A DNA stretch of 64,000 bases from Tragulus kanchil (lineage: Eukaryota; Chordata; Mammalia; Artiodactyla; Tragulidae). The notes beneath the pieces were generated by a model. The model searched no databases. It was not told the origin of the DNA and worked only from the letters and a program-made list of their open reading frames with translations. Position 1 is the first letter of the stretch. Every line of letters begins with the position of its first letter. The translations under genes and the position numbers were made by a program. This document shows positions 1-9,634 of this stretch, piece by piece. The DNA is taken from contig JAIOJX010000005.1 of NCBI GenBank assembly GCA_022376925.1, positions 155,821,501 to 155,885,500 of the forward strand. Direction: 5' to 3'.

Positions 1-1524
1 AGACCACAGTTTTCTAAATTATCCTTTGTTAACATCATCAAGTTATCCTGTTTGCGTGTGACATCTGTGTCCTACCAGGATCCAACCGACAGGAATGGGG
101 GCTTGAACTAAGGTACCAACTGTGGACTTAGAACAAAGTGGATGGATTATAGATTCAAGAGGTGTATAAAAGGGGCTTGTGACTTCTATTCCTCAAGTGG
201 CTTATCTTGCCATTTAATCTTTTTATAAACAATGGGTCTTGGTTCTTCTGTTAGTTTGGTTCCTCTGGGAAACAGATGCCAAGTTTAACCCAAGACTTCT
301 TGGGAAAGATTAGAGGGAGAGGGGTGAGGGAACAAGAGGAAGTAGGGAGACTTCAGACTGAAATGCAGGTCTTCCCATTGAGAAAGGAGAGAGGAAAGAA
401 GAGGATGGGGCAGGAAGAGCCTTAGACCAGACTGCAGCTCTAGAAGACATTTCCAGAGTGCCTGGCCCACAGTAGGTCTCAGTTAGTGGTACCTAAGAGA
501 TTGGATTCAGAGACAGTGAAACTCCAGGATTTTCATTGTCGGGCTGGGAAAAAGTGGAAGAAGTGTTTGAAATCAGCACCACCCTGGCTTGCCCATAGCA
601 TTTTATTTATTTACTCATACAACAAGTATCTTCTGGGGCCACCCTGTGCCTTGAGTCAGGCAGCCATTCCTTAACCTTGTACAGGTTAGTCCTTGAGGGG
701 AGCCACTGATGGAGTTAAATAGTGGGAGGGTCAGCATTCTTCAACATGTCCCTCTGGTTTGAATGAGGAGAAGGGCTACAAGAGGGCATTAGGGTAAAAC
801 AAGATTTTGCAGAGCTTTGGGCAGGACACAGTTGTGCCCAAAAGCTTCTTTTCTGACTCTCTTAATTCACTCTTGGCCCTGCTCTGTGCCCTTGGGAAGC
901 TGACCTGGGCCTCCATCAATGAGCTCCTGTCTCCTCTGGCTTCCCCTGGGGTTTGACCAAAAAGGAGCATCAACAGGAGCTAGGAGGGAGAAAGGAGAGT
1001 GAGGTGTGGTGTACTTAGCCCCCACTCCAGGTGATGCAGGCAGATCGTGTCCCTTGCTCCTTTAACCTAAATCTGTATCTCAAGACCACAGTTTTCTAAA
1101 TTATCCTTTGTTAACATCATCAAGTTATCCTGTTTGCGTGTGACATCTGTGTCCTACCAGGATCCAACCGACAGGAATGGGGGCTTGAACTAAGGTACCA
1201 ACTGTGGACTTAGAACAAAGTGGATGGATTATAGATTCAAGAGGTGTATAAAAGGGGCTTGTGACTTCTATTCCTCAAGTGGCTTATCTTGCCATTTAAT
1301 CTTTTTATAAACAATGGGTCTTGGTTCTTCTGTTAGTTTGGTTCCTCTGGGAAACAGATGCCAAGTTTAACCCAAGACTTCTTGGGAAAGATTAGAGGGA
1401 GAGGGGTGAGGGAACAAGAGGAAGTAGGGGAGACTTCAGACTGAAATGCAGGTCTTCCCATTGAGAAAGGAGAGAGGAAAGAAGAGGATGGGGCAGGAAG
1501 AGCCTTAGACCAGACTGCAGCTCT
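1..1524. repeat. Duplicated block 1 (unmerged overlap)
   Basis: Bases 1-441 recur at 1083-1524. The only difference I found is a G run of 3 at 345-347 against 4 at 1427-1430. Copy 1 probably begins before the window, because in the other blocks the two copies abut; copy 2 would then be 442-1524. No transposon or gene is recognised inside. A TATAAAAG motif near 174 is repeated near 1256 but has no supporting promoter context. Confidence 0.9.
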
Positions 1525-1929
1525 GAGAAAGTCTCAGCCAGGCTTTGGGAGCCCTAGAGCCCCCTGTTAAAGAAGTTCCATGCTGGGCAGGAAATGACTC
1601 AGGTCTAGCACATCCCCTCACCCCATGCTCTGTTTTTGCTGAAAGCAGCCTTGGGAAGACTGTGTCCTCAGTGTGAACCTTCTCATAGATTCCAAAGGCA
1701 GCAGGTTCTAGAACTTGAAGGGAGATTTGAGCAGTGCACCATCAAGATGACCACAGTTCTCCAGCTAGGCATATGCTTCTTGGGAGTCTGAAATGTTAAT
1801 AGTACTGGGCTGATTATGGGAACTCAGTAAGCCCTGGAATGAACTCAGGAATTAATGCCCTGTTACATCCTAGGGGTGTGAACAAAGTCATGTTCTATAA
1901 AAACAGGTCATGGAAGTGGGACCTTGTGT

Positions 1930-2080
1930 GTATGTGCGTGCATGCTCAGTCATGTCTGACTCTTTGCAACCCCATGGACTGTGGCCACTGAGGCCCTTCT
2001 GTCCATGGAATTTTCCAGGCTGGAATACTGGAGTGGGTTGCCATTTTCTTCTCCAAGAGATCTTCCCAACTTTCAGATCT
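1930..2080 (-). mobile_element. Bov-tA/Bov-A SINE fragment
   Basis: The plus strand reads gctcagtcatgtctgactc, then a ccccatggactgtgg core, then tactggagtgggttgccatt. This is the reverse complement of the Bov-A part of ruminant Bov-tA SINEs. The element is diverged and lacks a clear tRNA-derived half. It is pol III-type SINE sequence with no coding role. Short open frames crossing it on either strand are not genes. Confidence 0.85.
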
Positions 2081-2281
2081 GTGTTTAAAGTCCCACCATG
2101 ACTAGATTGAAACTGGTTGTATTCTCCCCTTGACCTCCCAGCACCAGTGTATAAGGACTGTCTTCATGGATTGAGGATCTGTCTTCATGGATCTGATCTG
2201 GAGAACAGACCTCATCTTTGCCAGAAAAAGAACAGTTATGTTTATTTTCCTTGGCGGCAGAGGAGATCAAAAAGTCCGTGT

Positions 2282-2352
2282 TTAAATTTCAATTCTGCTA
2301 CTGACTAGCTATGAGCCCTCGGGCAAAACTAACCTCTTGAATTCCTCATCTT
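2282..2352 (+). mobile_element. MIR SINE fragment (also at 3377-3447)
   Basis: The text aattctgctactgactagct followed by a gggcaaaactaacctct-like stretch and cctcatctt matches the middle of the MIR consensus (tctgccacttactagctgtg / tgggcaagttacttaacctct / cctcatctg) from memory. It is an old mammal-wide repeat, repeated at 3377-3447 through block 2. Confidence 0.6.
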
Positions 2353-2421
2353 AACCATACTTTATTGGGACTTACTGTATGTCAGATATACAACAGACAA
2401 CATTCTAGGAGTATTATACAC

Positions 2422-2555
2422 TGCTATGGACTCAATATTTGTGTTTCACCAAAATTCACCATCGAAGCCTAATCTCCAGTATGATGGTGTTTTGAGGTGG
2501 GGCCCTTGGGAGATGATTAGGTCATGAGGAGGAGCCTCATGAGTGGGACCAGTGC
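2422..2555 (+). mobile_element. Truncated duplicate of the MLT1-type LTR
   Basis: This is the 5' part of the LTR at 3517, ending abruptly where copy 1 of block 2 stops. The truncation reflects the junction and not LTR decay. Confidence 0.65.
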
Positions 2556-3024
2556 TTGAGAAAGGAGAGAGGAAAGAAGAGGATGGGGCAGGAAGAGCCT
2601 TAGACCAGACTGCAGCTCTGAGAAAGTCTCAGCCAGGCTTTGGGAGCCCTAGAGCCCCCTGTTAAAGAAGTTCCATGCTGGGCAGGAAATGACTCAGGTC
2701 TAGCACATCCCCTCACCCCATGCTCTGTTTTTGCTGAAAGCAGCCTTGGGAAGACTGTGTCCTCAGTGTGAACCTTCTCATAGATTCCAAAGGCAGCAGG
2801 TTCTAGAACTTGAAGGGAGATTTGAGCAGTGCACCATCAAGATGACCACAGTTCTCCAGCTAGGCATATGCTTCTTGGGAGTCTGAAATGTTAATAGTAC
2901 TGGGCTGATTATGGGAACTCAGTAAGCCCTGGAATGAACTCAGGAATTAATGCCCTGTTACATCCTAGGGGTGTGAACAAAGTCATGTTCTATAAAAACA
3001 GGTCATGGAAGTGGGACCTTGTGT

Positions 3025-3175
3025 GTATGTGCGTGCATGCTCAGTCATGTCTGACTCTTTGCAACCCCATGGACTGTGGCCACTGAGGCCCTTCTGTCCA
3101 TGGAATTTTCCAGGCTGGAATACTGGAGTGGGTTGCCATTTTCTTCTCCAAGAGATCTTCCCAACTTTCAGATCT
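3025..3175 (-). mobile_element. Bov-tA/Bov-A SINE fragment (second copy of 1930-2080)
   Basis: This is identical to the SINE at 1930-2080 and is shifted by 1095 bases along with all its flanking DNA. It is therefore the same insertion seen twice through block 2, not a second transposition event. Confidence 0.85.
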
Positions 3176-3516
3176 GTGTTTAAAGTCCCACCATGACTAG
3201 ATTGAAACTGGTTGTATTCTCCCCTTGACCTCCCAGCACCAGTGTATAAGGACTGTCTTCATGGATTGAGGATCTGTCTTCATGGATCTGATCTGGAGAA
3301 CAGACCTCATCTTTGCCAGAAAAAGAACAGTTATGTTTATTTTCCTTGGCGGCAGAGGAGATCAAAAAGTCCGTGTTTAAATTTCAATTCTGCTACTGAC
3401 TAGCTATGAGCCCTCGGGCAAAACTAACCTCTTGAATTCCTCATCTTAACCATACTTTATTGGGACTTACTGTATGTCAGATATACAACAGACAACATTC
3501 TAGGAGTATTATACAC

Positions 3517-3867
3517 TGCTATGGACTCAATATTTGTGTTTCACCAAAATTCACCATCGAAGCCTAATCTCCAGTATGATGGTGTTTTGAGGTGGGGCCC
3601 TTGGGAGATGATTAGGTCATGAGGGAGGAGCCTCATGAGTGGGACCAGTGCTCTTTTCAAAAAGACCCCAGGTGGATCCTTCACTCTGTCCACCATGGGA
3701 GGATATACTGGACAGATAGTTGCCTATAAGCCAAAAAACAAGCTCACACCAGACACCAAACCTGTCTTGATCTTAGATTTCCTAGCCTCCAGAATGTGAG
3801 AAATTTCTGCTATTTATGAGCTACGTAGCCTATGGTAATTTGTGAGGGTAACTTGAGCAGACCAAGG
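3517..3867 (+). mobile_element. MLT1-type MaLR solo LTR
   Basis: The stretch opens with tgctatggactcaatatttg and contains ggtggggcccttgggagatg with attaggtcatgag, then caccagacacca, tcttgat, and cctagcctccagaatgtgag, in the order known for MLT1/MST MaLR LTRs. It ends in a diverged cctatggtaattt...gcagacc. It is non-coding and ancient. A truncated duplicate of its first 134 bases lies at 2422-2555, cut at the block 2 junction. Confidence 0.7.
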
Positions 3868-3884
3868 TGTGCAGCTTAGGTAAT

Positions 3885-3988
3885 TAAACCTCATTTTACA
3901 GATGAGGAAGTAGACTCAGAGAGGTTTAGTGACATGCCTAAAGTCACACAGGTCAAAAACAGAAGGTTAAAGAATTAGACCCAAGTCT
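3885..3988 (-). mobile_element. MIR SINE fragment
   Basis: The plus strand has cctcattttacagatgagga, then cagagaggtttagtgacatg, cctaaagtcacacagg. This is the reverse complement of the MIR core (recognised from memory). It lies just downstream of the MLT1-type LTR. Confidence 0.65.
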
Positions 3989-4012
3989 GTTTGATGACAA
4001 AGCTCATTTGTC

Positions 4013-6359
4013 AGTACCTCCCCAACTGTCTGCAGTTACCTTCAAGGGAGGAACATCAGAATCTAAGACTTCAGATCTCATCGTGGATACCCAATGTCAT
4101 TCTCTTGTTTCCTGAGTGTTTTCTCTCTTCATCTTTAAAAATGTTCCAAGCACGTGGCAGGGACACAGTGAAGTCCACTCATCTGTCCTCTGCTTGCTTC
4201 TGTCCCCCTTGTTCTGAGTTCTTCTTCTCTTTCACTCACCTCCTCACAAAAATCTTTGTGTCTTTGCTCCCTCACTCTGCCCAGTTCCTGCCTCCCTCGC
4301 ATCCTCCTGTCCCTCTTGTCTCTCCCCACCTCCCCACCCTTGCATCCTCTCTCATCTCCTCCTCTGCCCTCCGCCTTGCTGGCCATGCTCTTTAGACATC
4401 TCATTAAAGTAATTGTTGACCTGAATTCTTCTTTCAGTGCATCTATAATTATGCACCATAGGAAACCCTGAGGGATTCTGAGCAGACTTTTAAATTATTT
4501 CACTTGATTCAGAAACAACTCCCAGGAAAGCAGTTTAATAGCCACAATTAACAGAGTGCTGCTCGGCCATCCATGGGAGATGTTCCCGGCCGAGCGCTAC
4601 CCACCTCCCAGGGCTTGGTGCTCAGAGACATCAAAGGTCCCCTCCAAAATGAGTAAGGCTTTAGGATTTAATTTAGTTAATTAACTGACTGTGAAGATAG
4701 CTGGAGAATTTTGTGAGAAGTGTTCCCCTGTCCTTTTCTTCCCTCCTCTGAGCTCAAGGACCCTGCTGGACCTCTCTAGGGCTTTGAAGACTGTCTCCAG
4801 CCCAGGACAGAGGTCAATTCTGTTTATCAGCCCGGGGCTGTGTTTGTGTGTGAGAAAGAACGAGAATGAATGTTGTACTGTGTTAGCAGCAAGGCTGGAA
4901 ATCCCCACCCCTTTCTCTGATCTACTTTCTACCCACTTCAGATCTTTGTCTCCTCTCCTGCTTCTGTGAAGTTCCCACAACAAGCCTTCCCCTCGTGGGT
5001 GCTGGTACAGCGAGCACTTCAGGAAAGGCTCCTTATCAGAATGAGTTCCTATGGAAAGTCCTATAAAAGGTGTGGACCACCCCCTGGGCAGAAGACTTGT
5101 TCTGGGGCTCACCTAGAAGAGGGCTTGGCTGGGGTAACCTCTTGGGAAAGTCTCTCTACCCTGGGGCTCAAGGCTAGTTGCCTCCCTCTTGAGTACCTCC
5201 CCAACTGTCTGCAGTTACCTTCAAGGGAGGAACATCAGAATCTAAGACTTCAGATCTCATCGTGGATACCCAATGTCATTCTCTTGTTTCCTGAGTGTTT
5301 TCTCTCTTCATCTTTAAAAATGTTCCAAGCACGTGGCAGGGACACAGTGAAGTCCACTCATCTGTCCTCTGCTTGCTTCTGTCCCCCTTGTTCTGAGTTC
5401 TTCTTCTCTTTCACTCACCTCCTCACAAAAATCTTTGTGTCTTTGCTCCCTCACTCTGCCCAGTTCCTGCCTCCCTCGCATCCTCCTGTCCCTCTTGTCT
5501 CTCCCCACCTCCCCACCCTTGCATCCTCTCTCATCTCCTCCTCTGCCCTCCGCCTTGCTGGCCATGCTCTTTAGACATCTCATTAAAGTAATTGTTGACC
5601 TGAATTCTTCTTTCAGTGCATCTATAATTATGCACCATAGGAAACCCTGAGGGATTCTGAGCAGACTTTTAAATTATTTCACTTGATTCAGAAACAACTC
5701 CCAGGAAAGCAGTTTAATAGCCACAATTAACAGAGTGCTGCTCGGCCATCCATGGGAGATGTTCCCGGCCGAGCGCTACCCACCTCCCAGGGCTTGGTGC
5801 TCAGAGACATCAAAGGTCCCCTCCAAAATGAGTAAGGCTTTAGGATTTAATTTAGTTAATTAACTGACTGTGAAGATAGCTGGAGAATTTTGTGAGAAGT
5901 GTTCCCCTGTCCTTTTCTTCCCTCCTCTGAGCTCAAGGACCCTGCTGGACCTCTCTAGGGCTTTGAAGACTGTCTCCAGCCCAGGACAGAGGTCAATTCT
6001 GTTTATCAGCCCGGGGCTGTGTTTGTGTGTGAGAAAGAACGAGAATGAATGTTGTACTGTGTTAGCAGCAAGGCTGGAAATCCCCACCCCTTTCTCTGAT
6101 CTACTTTCTACCCACTTCAGATCTTTGTCTCCTCTCCTGCTTCTGTGAAGTTCCCACAACAAGCCTTCCCCTCGTGGGTGCTGGTACAGCGAGCACTTCA
6201 GGAAAGGCTCCTTATCAGAATGAGTTCCTATGGAAAGTCCTATAAAAGGTGTGGACCACCCCCTGGGCAGAAGACTTGTTCTGGGGCTCACCTAGAAGAG
6301 GGCTTGGCTGGGGTAACCTCTTGGGAAAGTCTCTCTACCCTGGGGCTCAAGGCTAGTTG
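4013..6359. repeat. Duplicated block 3 (unmerged overlap)
   Basis: 4013-5180 recurs at 5192-6359 with constant offset 1179; I saw no mismatch across about 1.17 kb. An 11-base junction (5181-5191) separates the copies. The block is pyrimidine-rich at 4190-4380 and holds the conserved-looking patch at 4500-4700. Open frames of 60-200 codons exist on both strands, but they have no recognisable domain, and the longest one crosses the junction. Confidence 0.95.
4500..4700. promoter_or_regulatory. Possible conserved non-coding element (also at 5679-5879)
   Basis: This non-repeat stretch has a CpG-containing inverted repeat gctcggcc/ggccgagc at 4561-4568 and 4588-4595. It also has a palindrome gttaattaac at 4676-4685, which resembles homeodomain or HNF1 half-sites. 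The look is that of a developmental enhancer, but this is inference from motif texture only. No promoter or transcript evidence is visible. Confidence 0.2.
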
Positions 6360-7440
6360 AACATCACTTTTCTAAAACCTCCTCTGTCGTTCCAACGAGA
6401 CCAGTTCACATATCGTCTGCAACAGTGGCTCTAGAGTTTGAGCACCAACGTCTCCTGGACAGGCTTGTTAAAACAAGTTTCTGGTTTGAGGCAGAGCCCA
6501 AGAACTTGCATTTCCAAAGAGCTCACTGGTGGTGATGATGCTACTGGATACAAGGTCTTTGACCTTGCCCAGTTCTTCCCAGTGCCAGCAGTGTGAACAT
6601 CACCTGCAGACATCTGAAAATCCAGAATCTCAGACCCAAACCCCGACCTACTGAAGTAGAGTCTAGGTTTTAACAAGGTCCCCGTGGGCTTTGTGTGGGC
6701 AGTATACGTGAGAAGCACTGGTTTAGAGGAATGCCCTCAGGGGTTGGGTAATACTGGAATTGGGAGCAGGTGGACAGGGATGACTGTCCCCAGTCCTGCT
6801 AGGGAAAAGACAAGAAACCACTGTCTTTGGAACAGCTTCCACCGGTCCCTCTCATGCACAGTCACACCCCCTTCAGCCACCACCAGTGAAAATGATCTAA
6901 CCACTCATCTCTGCCAAAGCTCTAGTCAGGGATAGGCCTTTTCCCAGGAAACGTCACCAGAGGAGGACATTCTGCCTGCAGGTTGTTGACATGTTGTCCT
7001 CCAAACTTCCATTCTTCTTCTGACAATAACCACCATGGCTGCTTTGGTCTCATAGTTGTTTGACAGTTCCTCCTTGGGGAGGGAGACAGGCAACCTTTGT
7101 GCCCCCTTTGCTTCTTCCAGAAATTAATTAGAAACCCAGAAGGTTGTTTTTGTCTTATTGTCATTATACAATGACAGCCCTCATGATGCAAAGTCATTAT
7201 ACATCACAGACAAAAGTAATCACTTATAGTTTAATTCTCAGCAAATGGATGGGAAGTCATCTCCTCCAATAACAAGCAAATGAACACATCAGTCTGCCTT
7301 CTCTATCCCAAGATGTACAAGGCCCTCTTGTGCTCAGAGCTCTGACTCTAATAGGAACCTGTGGACTACGATGGGAGGAGGTATTGAAATGGGTTTGTTA
7401 CTGAGTCCAAGCTCTCTCTACTCACCACACAACAGTCCAA
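6360..7440. other. Single-copy DNA, no feature recognised
   Basis: I see no gene, family repeat or strong motif. Small open frames on both strands (for example 6431-6718 and 6922-7197) have no recognisable domain. A small imperfect palindrome, tgtcattatacaatgaca, lies near 7159. Confidence 0.5.
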
Positions 7441-7449
7441 TGAATTCCA

Positions 7450-7800
7450 GAGATGAAGTTTTGAATCAAGGAATAGTACTTTATTCAGAACACCTACCGA
7501 CAGAAAAGATGGCAGACTAATGTCTTGACACAACCATTGTACCCGAGTCTAGATGTCAGCCAGGTTCTTTTAAGAATCTGAGATGGGGGGAAATTAAGGA
7601 GCGAAGTAAAAAAACCCATCAGTCTTGAAAATATCTCCTAGAATGGCAAGCCTCTGGCAGGGGCATGTGTTCATTTCTTCCTGCCATCTATAGATGGACA
7701 GGGTTCTGAACAAAGGCACAATAGTTTAACATTCAGGCAGAGGGGCAGGATACACCTCTTTTGTCTGTATCTTTGTTGAATTTACATTTCCCATTAGAAC
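7450..7800 (-). mobile_element. Possible endogenous-retrovirus LTR remnant
   Basis: The plus-strand tactttattcagaa is, on the minus strand, a gaataaag polyadenylation-like signal. It is followed by sequence (gatggcagactaatgtcttgacacaac) whose style I associate with ruminant ERV LTRs. I cannot define both LTR ends or a target-site duplication, and no viral coding sequence is present. It could instead be unclassified unique DNA. Confidence 0.3.
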
Positions 7801-7869
7801 AAGTGAATAATACCTAGCTCAATAAGATTTAGCTATGATGATTTAGTCAACAATATTACAATGGCAGAT

Positions 7870-8135
7870 GTTGCTAATAATAATCATAACCTAGTACTTA
7901 CTATGTTCCAGTCACTGTTCTGTTCTCTTTTATTAGCTGATTTAAACCTCACCATAATCCTGAGAGGGGAGTATTATGATCATAATCATAACCACTTTAC
8001 CTATTAAGAAACTGAAGCTTAAAGAGATTACATAACTTGTACCAGGTCACATAAAGTCACAGATCAGTAAGCCACAGAGCCAGGATGTGAACCCCAAATC
8101 TACATGTTTAATGACCACTCTATACCACCTCCAAA
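7870..8135 (-). mobile_element. MIR-type SINE
   Basis: The plus strand reads tacttactatgttccagtca, then aacctcaccataatcctgag, then ttaagaaactgaagctt, then caggtcacataaagtcac and gccaggatgtgaacccc. This is a nearly full-length reverse complement of the MIR consensus layout. It is old and non-coding. Confidence 0.7.
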
Positions 8136-8434
8136 GTTCTCAAAATTTATTTATAGTTAAGGTAGAACTTGAACTCGTAAACTATGGATAAAGGAGAGGA
8201 GACCTAGTTCTTGCCCTGAAGTTTCTTCCCTCTCTAACTTGGGTAATATTTGTTCTTCTTGATCTTACAACCTGGCTTTATGGTTTTGGAATTGTTTCTC
8301 AAGCCCAAGGAAGACTAGAATTTCCTCTCATGTCCCCCCACCCCAAGACCCAATTCTGAGGCTAAGGAGAAAACACTGGAGGCAGAATTTTCTTGATTTC
8401 TTTCCAAATTATCTCCTCCTCCTCTCCCCTCGCC

Positions 8435-8640
8435 TTTTTTTCATTCATTCATTCAAGAAACACATTATAGTTGACCACATTCTTGGCACAGAGTTCAAGA
8501 AGTCATTTTACCTTCCTTCCAAGCACTTACAATGCAGTGGTGTTAGACAAGTGTGATAGCAATCAAACACCAAGCAGAATGTGTGTTATATGGAGGTGCA
8601 GGTGATGCTGTGACAGAGCAAGGCAAGTGTGATCTATTAA
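8435..8640 (-). mobile_element. L2-like LINE 3' fragment
   Basis: The sequence cattcattcattcaagaaac, then cttggcacagagttc, then aagcacttacaatgcagtgg resembles the reverse complement of the 3' end of L2/MIR3-type elements (cattcattcattcaacaaat, ggcactg, gcttacattctagtg). The assignment is from memory and the copy is diverged. Confidence 0.45.
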
Positions 8641-9634
8641 TCAGGGTGTGAGGTCCTTTTGGGAGAAGACTGGGTGTTGGCCATCTTAATTCCCTAACCA
8701 CCTGAGAAAGTGAGGTAAGCAGGTTGAATAAACTGGGAGATCAATGAAAACACCACAAAGATTTAGCATTTCAGCTGAGTCTCAAATAATGGCTAGAATT
8801 CTAATTTGTGGCAGAAAATGAGGAGAAGGACTGACTGAGGAACAGCAGGAGTAGAAACAGGAAGTCAGAGATATAAAGGGCCTACTGAAAATGAGAGAAT
8901 CAAGAGTTATTTTGATTAGGAAACAATATTTATAGAATCAGCTTTCAAATATGCAACAAGAGAATTAACCTCTGAGTTTAATGCTCTTTCCGTTCTTGAA
9001 GTTTTTCTGATCCCAGGGTGGATATCTTATATTAAGTTCACTTACCACAGGCCTGGTGCACAGAAAGTCACCTTCTTGCCAAAAGTCTTGTGTGTTCCCA
9101 TTATTTTCTGGCTGCCCTCAAACTTTCTCATTCCACACCCCAGTTCCTCTCATCACAAGGTTCCTGTTCTACTCTGTCACCTCACCCAGAACCAACAAGG
9201 GGATTGGCAGCTAAACTCAAACTGTCTTAGGTGAATTCACTTGAAAAGGCTGCTTCCCACCTGTGGCTCATTCCTTACAGCACAGAGAGGTGATGAAGAT
9301 TAGAACTAGGCTGCTGCCGCTTAAACTCTACGTTTTTCTTTCTTTTCCAGAAACAACGCTTATTTGGGGCCACTGCTGGAGAAACTCAGATCCAAAGAAA
9401 GAATTAGGAATAATGGAATAACCATAACAGGTAAACAGAAGCCATTTCTTAGAAGGGAGTTTTTGAATATGATCTTTTGGTAGTATGCTAACTTCCTTAA
9501 CGACACGTATCTCGGGGGTGCCTCTGGAAAACTACACAGACTCCCCAGCTCTCATCAAGACCTTCTGAAACATAGTTTCCAAGGAAGAGCCCTGATTCAG
9601 GTGATTCTAAACAACAGGAAAGTTGGGTGACTAT
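8641..9634. other. Single-copy flank around the candidate exon
   Basis: Apart from the exon-like segment at 9351-9430 I recognise no repeat or gene. Base composition is average for the window. Confidence 0.4.
9351..9430 (+). other. Candidate internal exon of unknown gene
   Basis: An 80-base segment is preceded by a strong polypyrimidine tract and AG (gtttttctttcttttccag) and followed by the donor acag/gtaaac. One frame is open throughout: if the first base completes a codon, it reads NNAYLGPLLEKLRSKERIRN and then six further residues (NGITIT). The other frame I translated, from base 1, reaches a stop at 9405. A start phase different from its end phase is allowed for an internal exon. I do not recognise the peptide. 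It could equally be an exon of a non-coding RNA or a chance match, and no partner exon is identified in the window. Confidence 0.35.

Larger units (their letters stand above)
1461..3651. repeat. Duplicated block 2 (unmerged overlap)
   Basis: 1461-2555 recurs at 2556-3651 with offset 1095, and 1096 after an extra G in copy 2 near 3623. Both copies carry the same Bov-tA SINE, MIR fragment and start of an MLT1-type LTR. The first 64 bases of copy 1 are also the end of block 1, so that stretch exists three times (about 380, 1461 and 2556). Confidence 0.93.

Noticed and set aside
165..185. TATAAAAG as a core promoter (also near 5062, 6241 and 9910)
   Set aside because: No CpG island, initiator context or downstream gene is visible; AT-rich matches are expected by chance in 64 kb.
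3991..6291. Open frames of 89-202 codons on both strands
   Set aside because: They overlap on opposite strands, show no domain, come from pyrimidine-rich DNA and are doubled or fused by block 3.
7159..7176. Palindrome tgtcattatacaatgaca
   Set aside because: Seven-base arms with an imperfect centre are within chance expectation.
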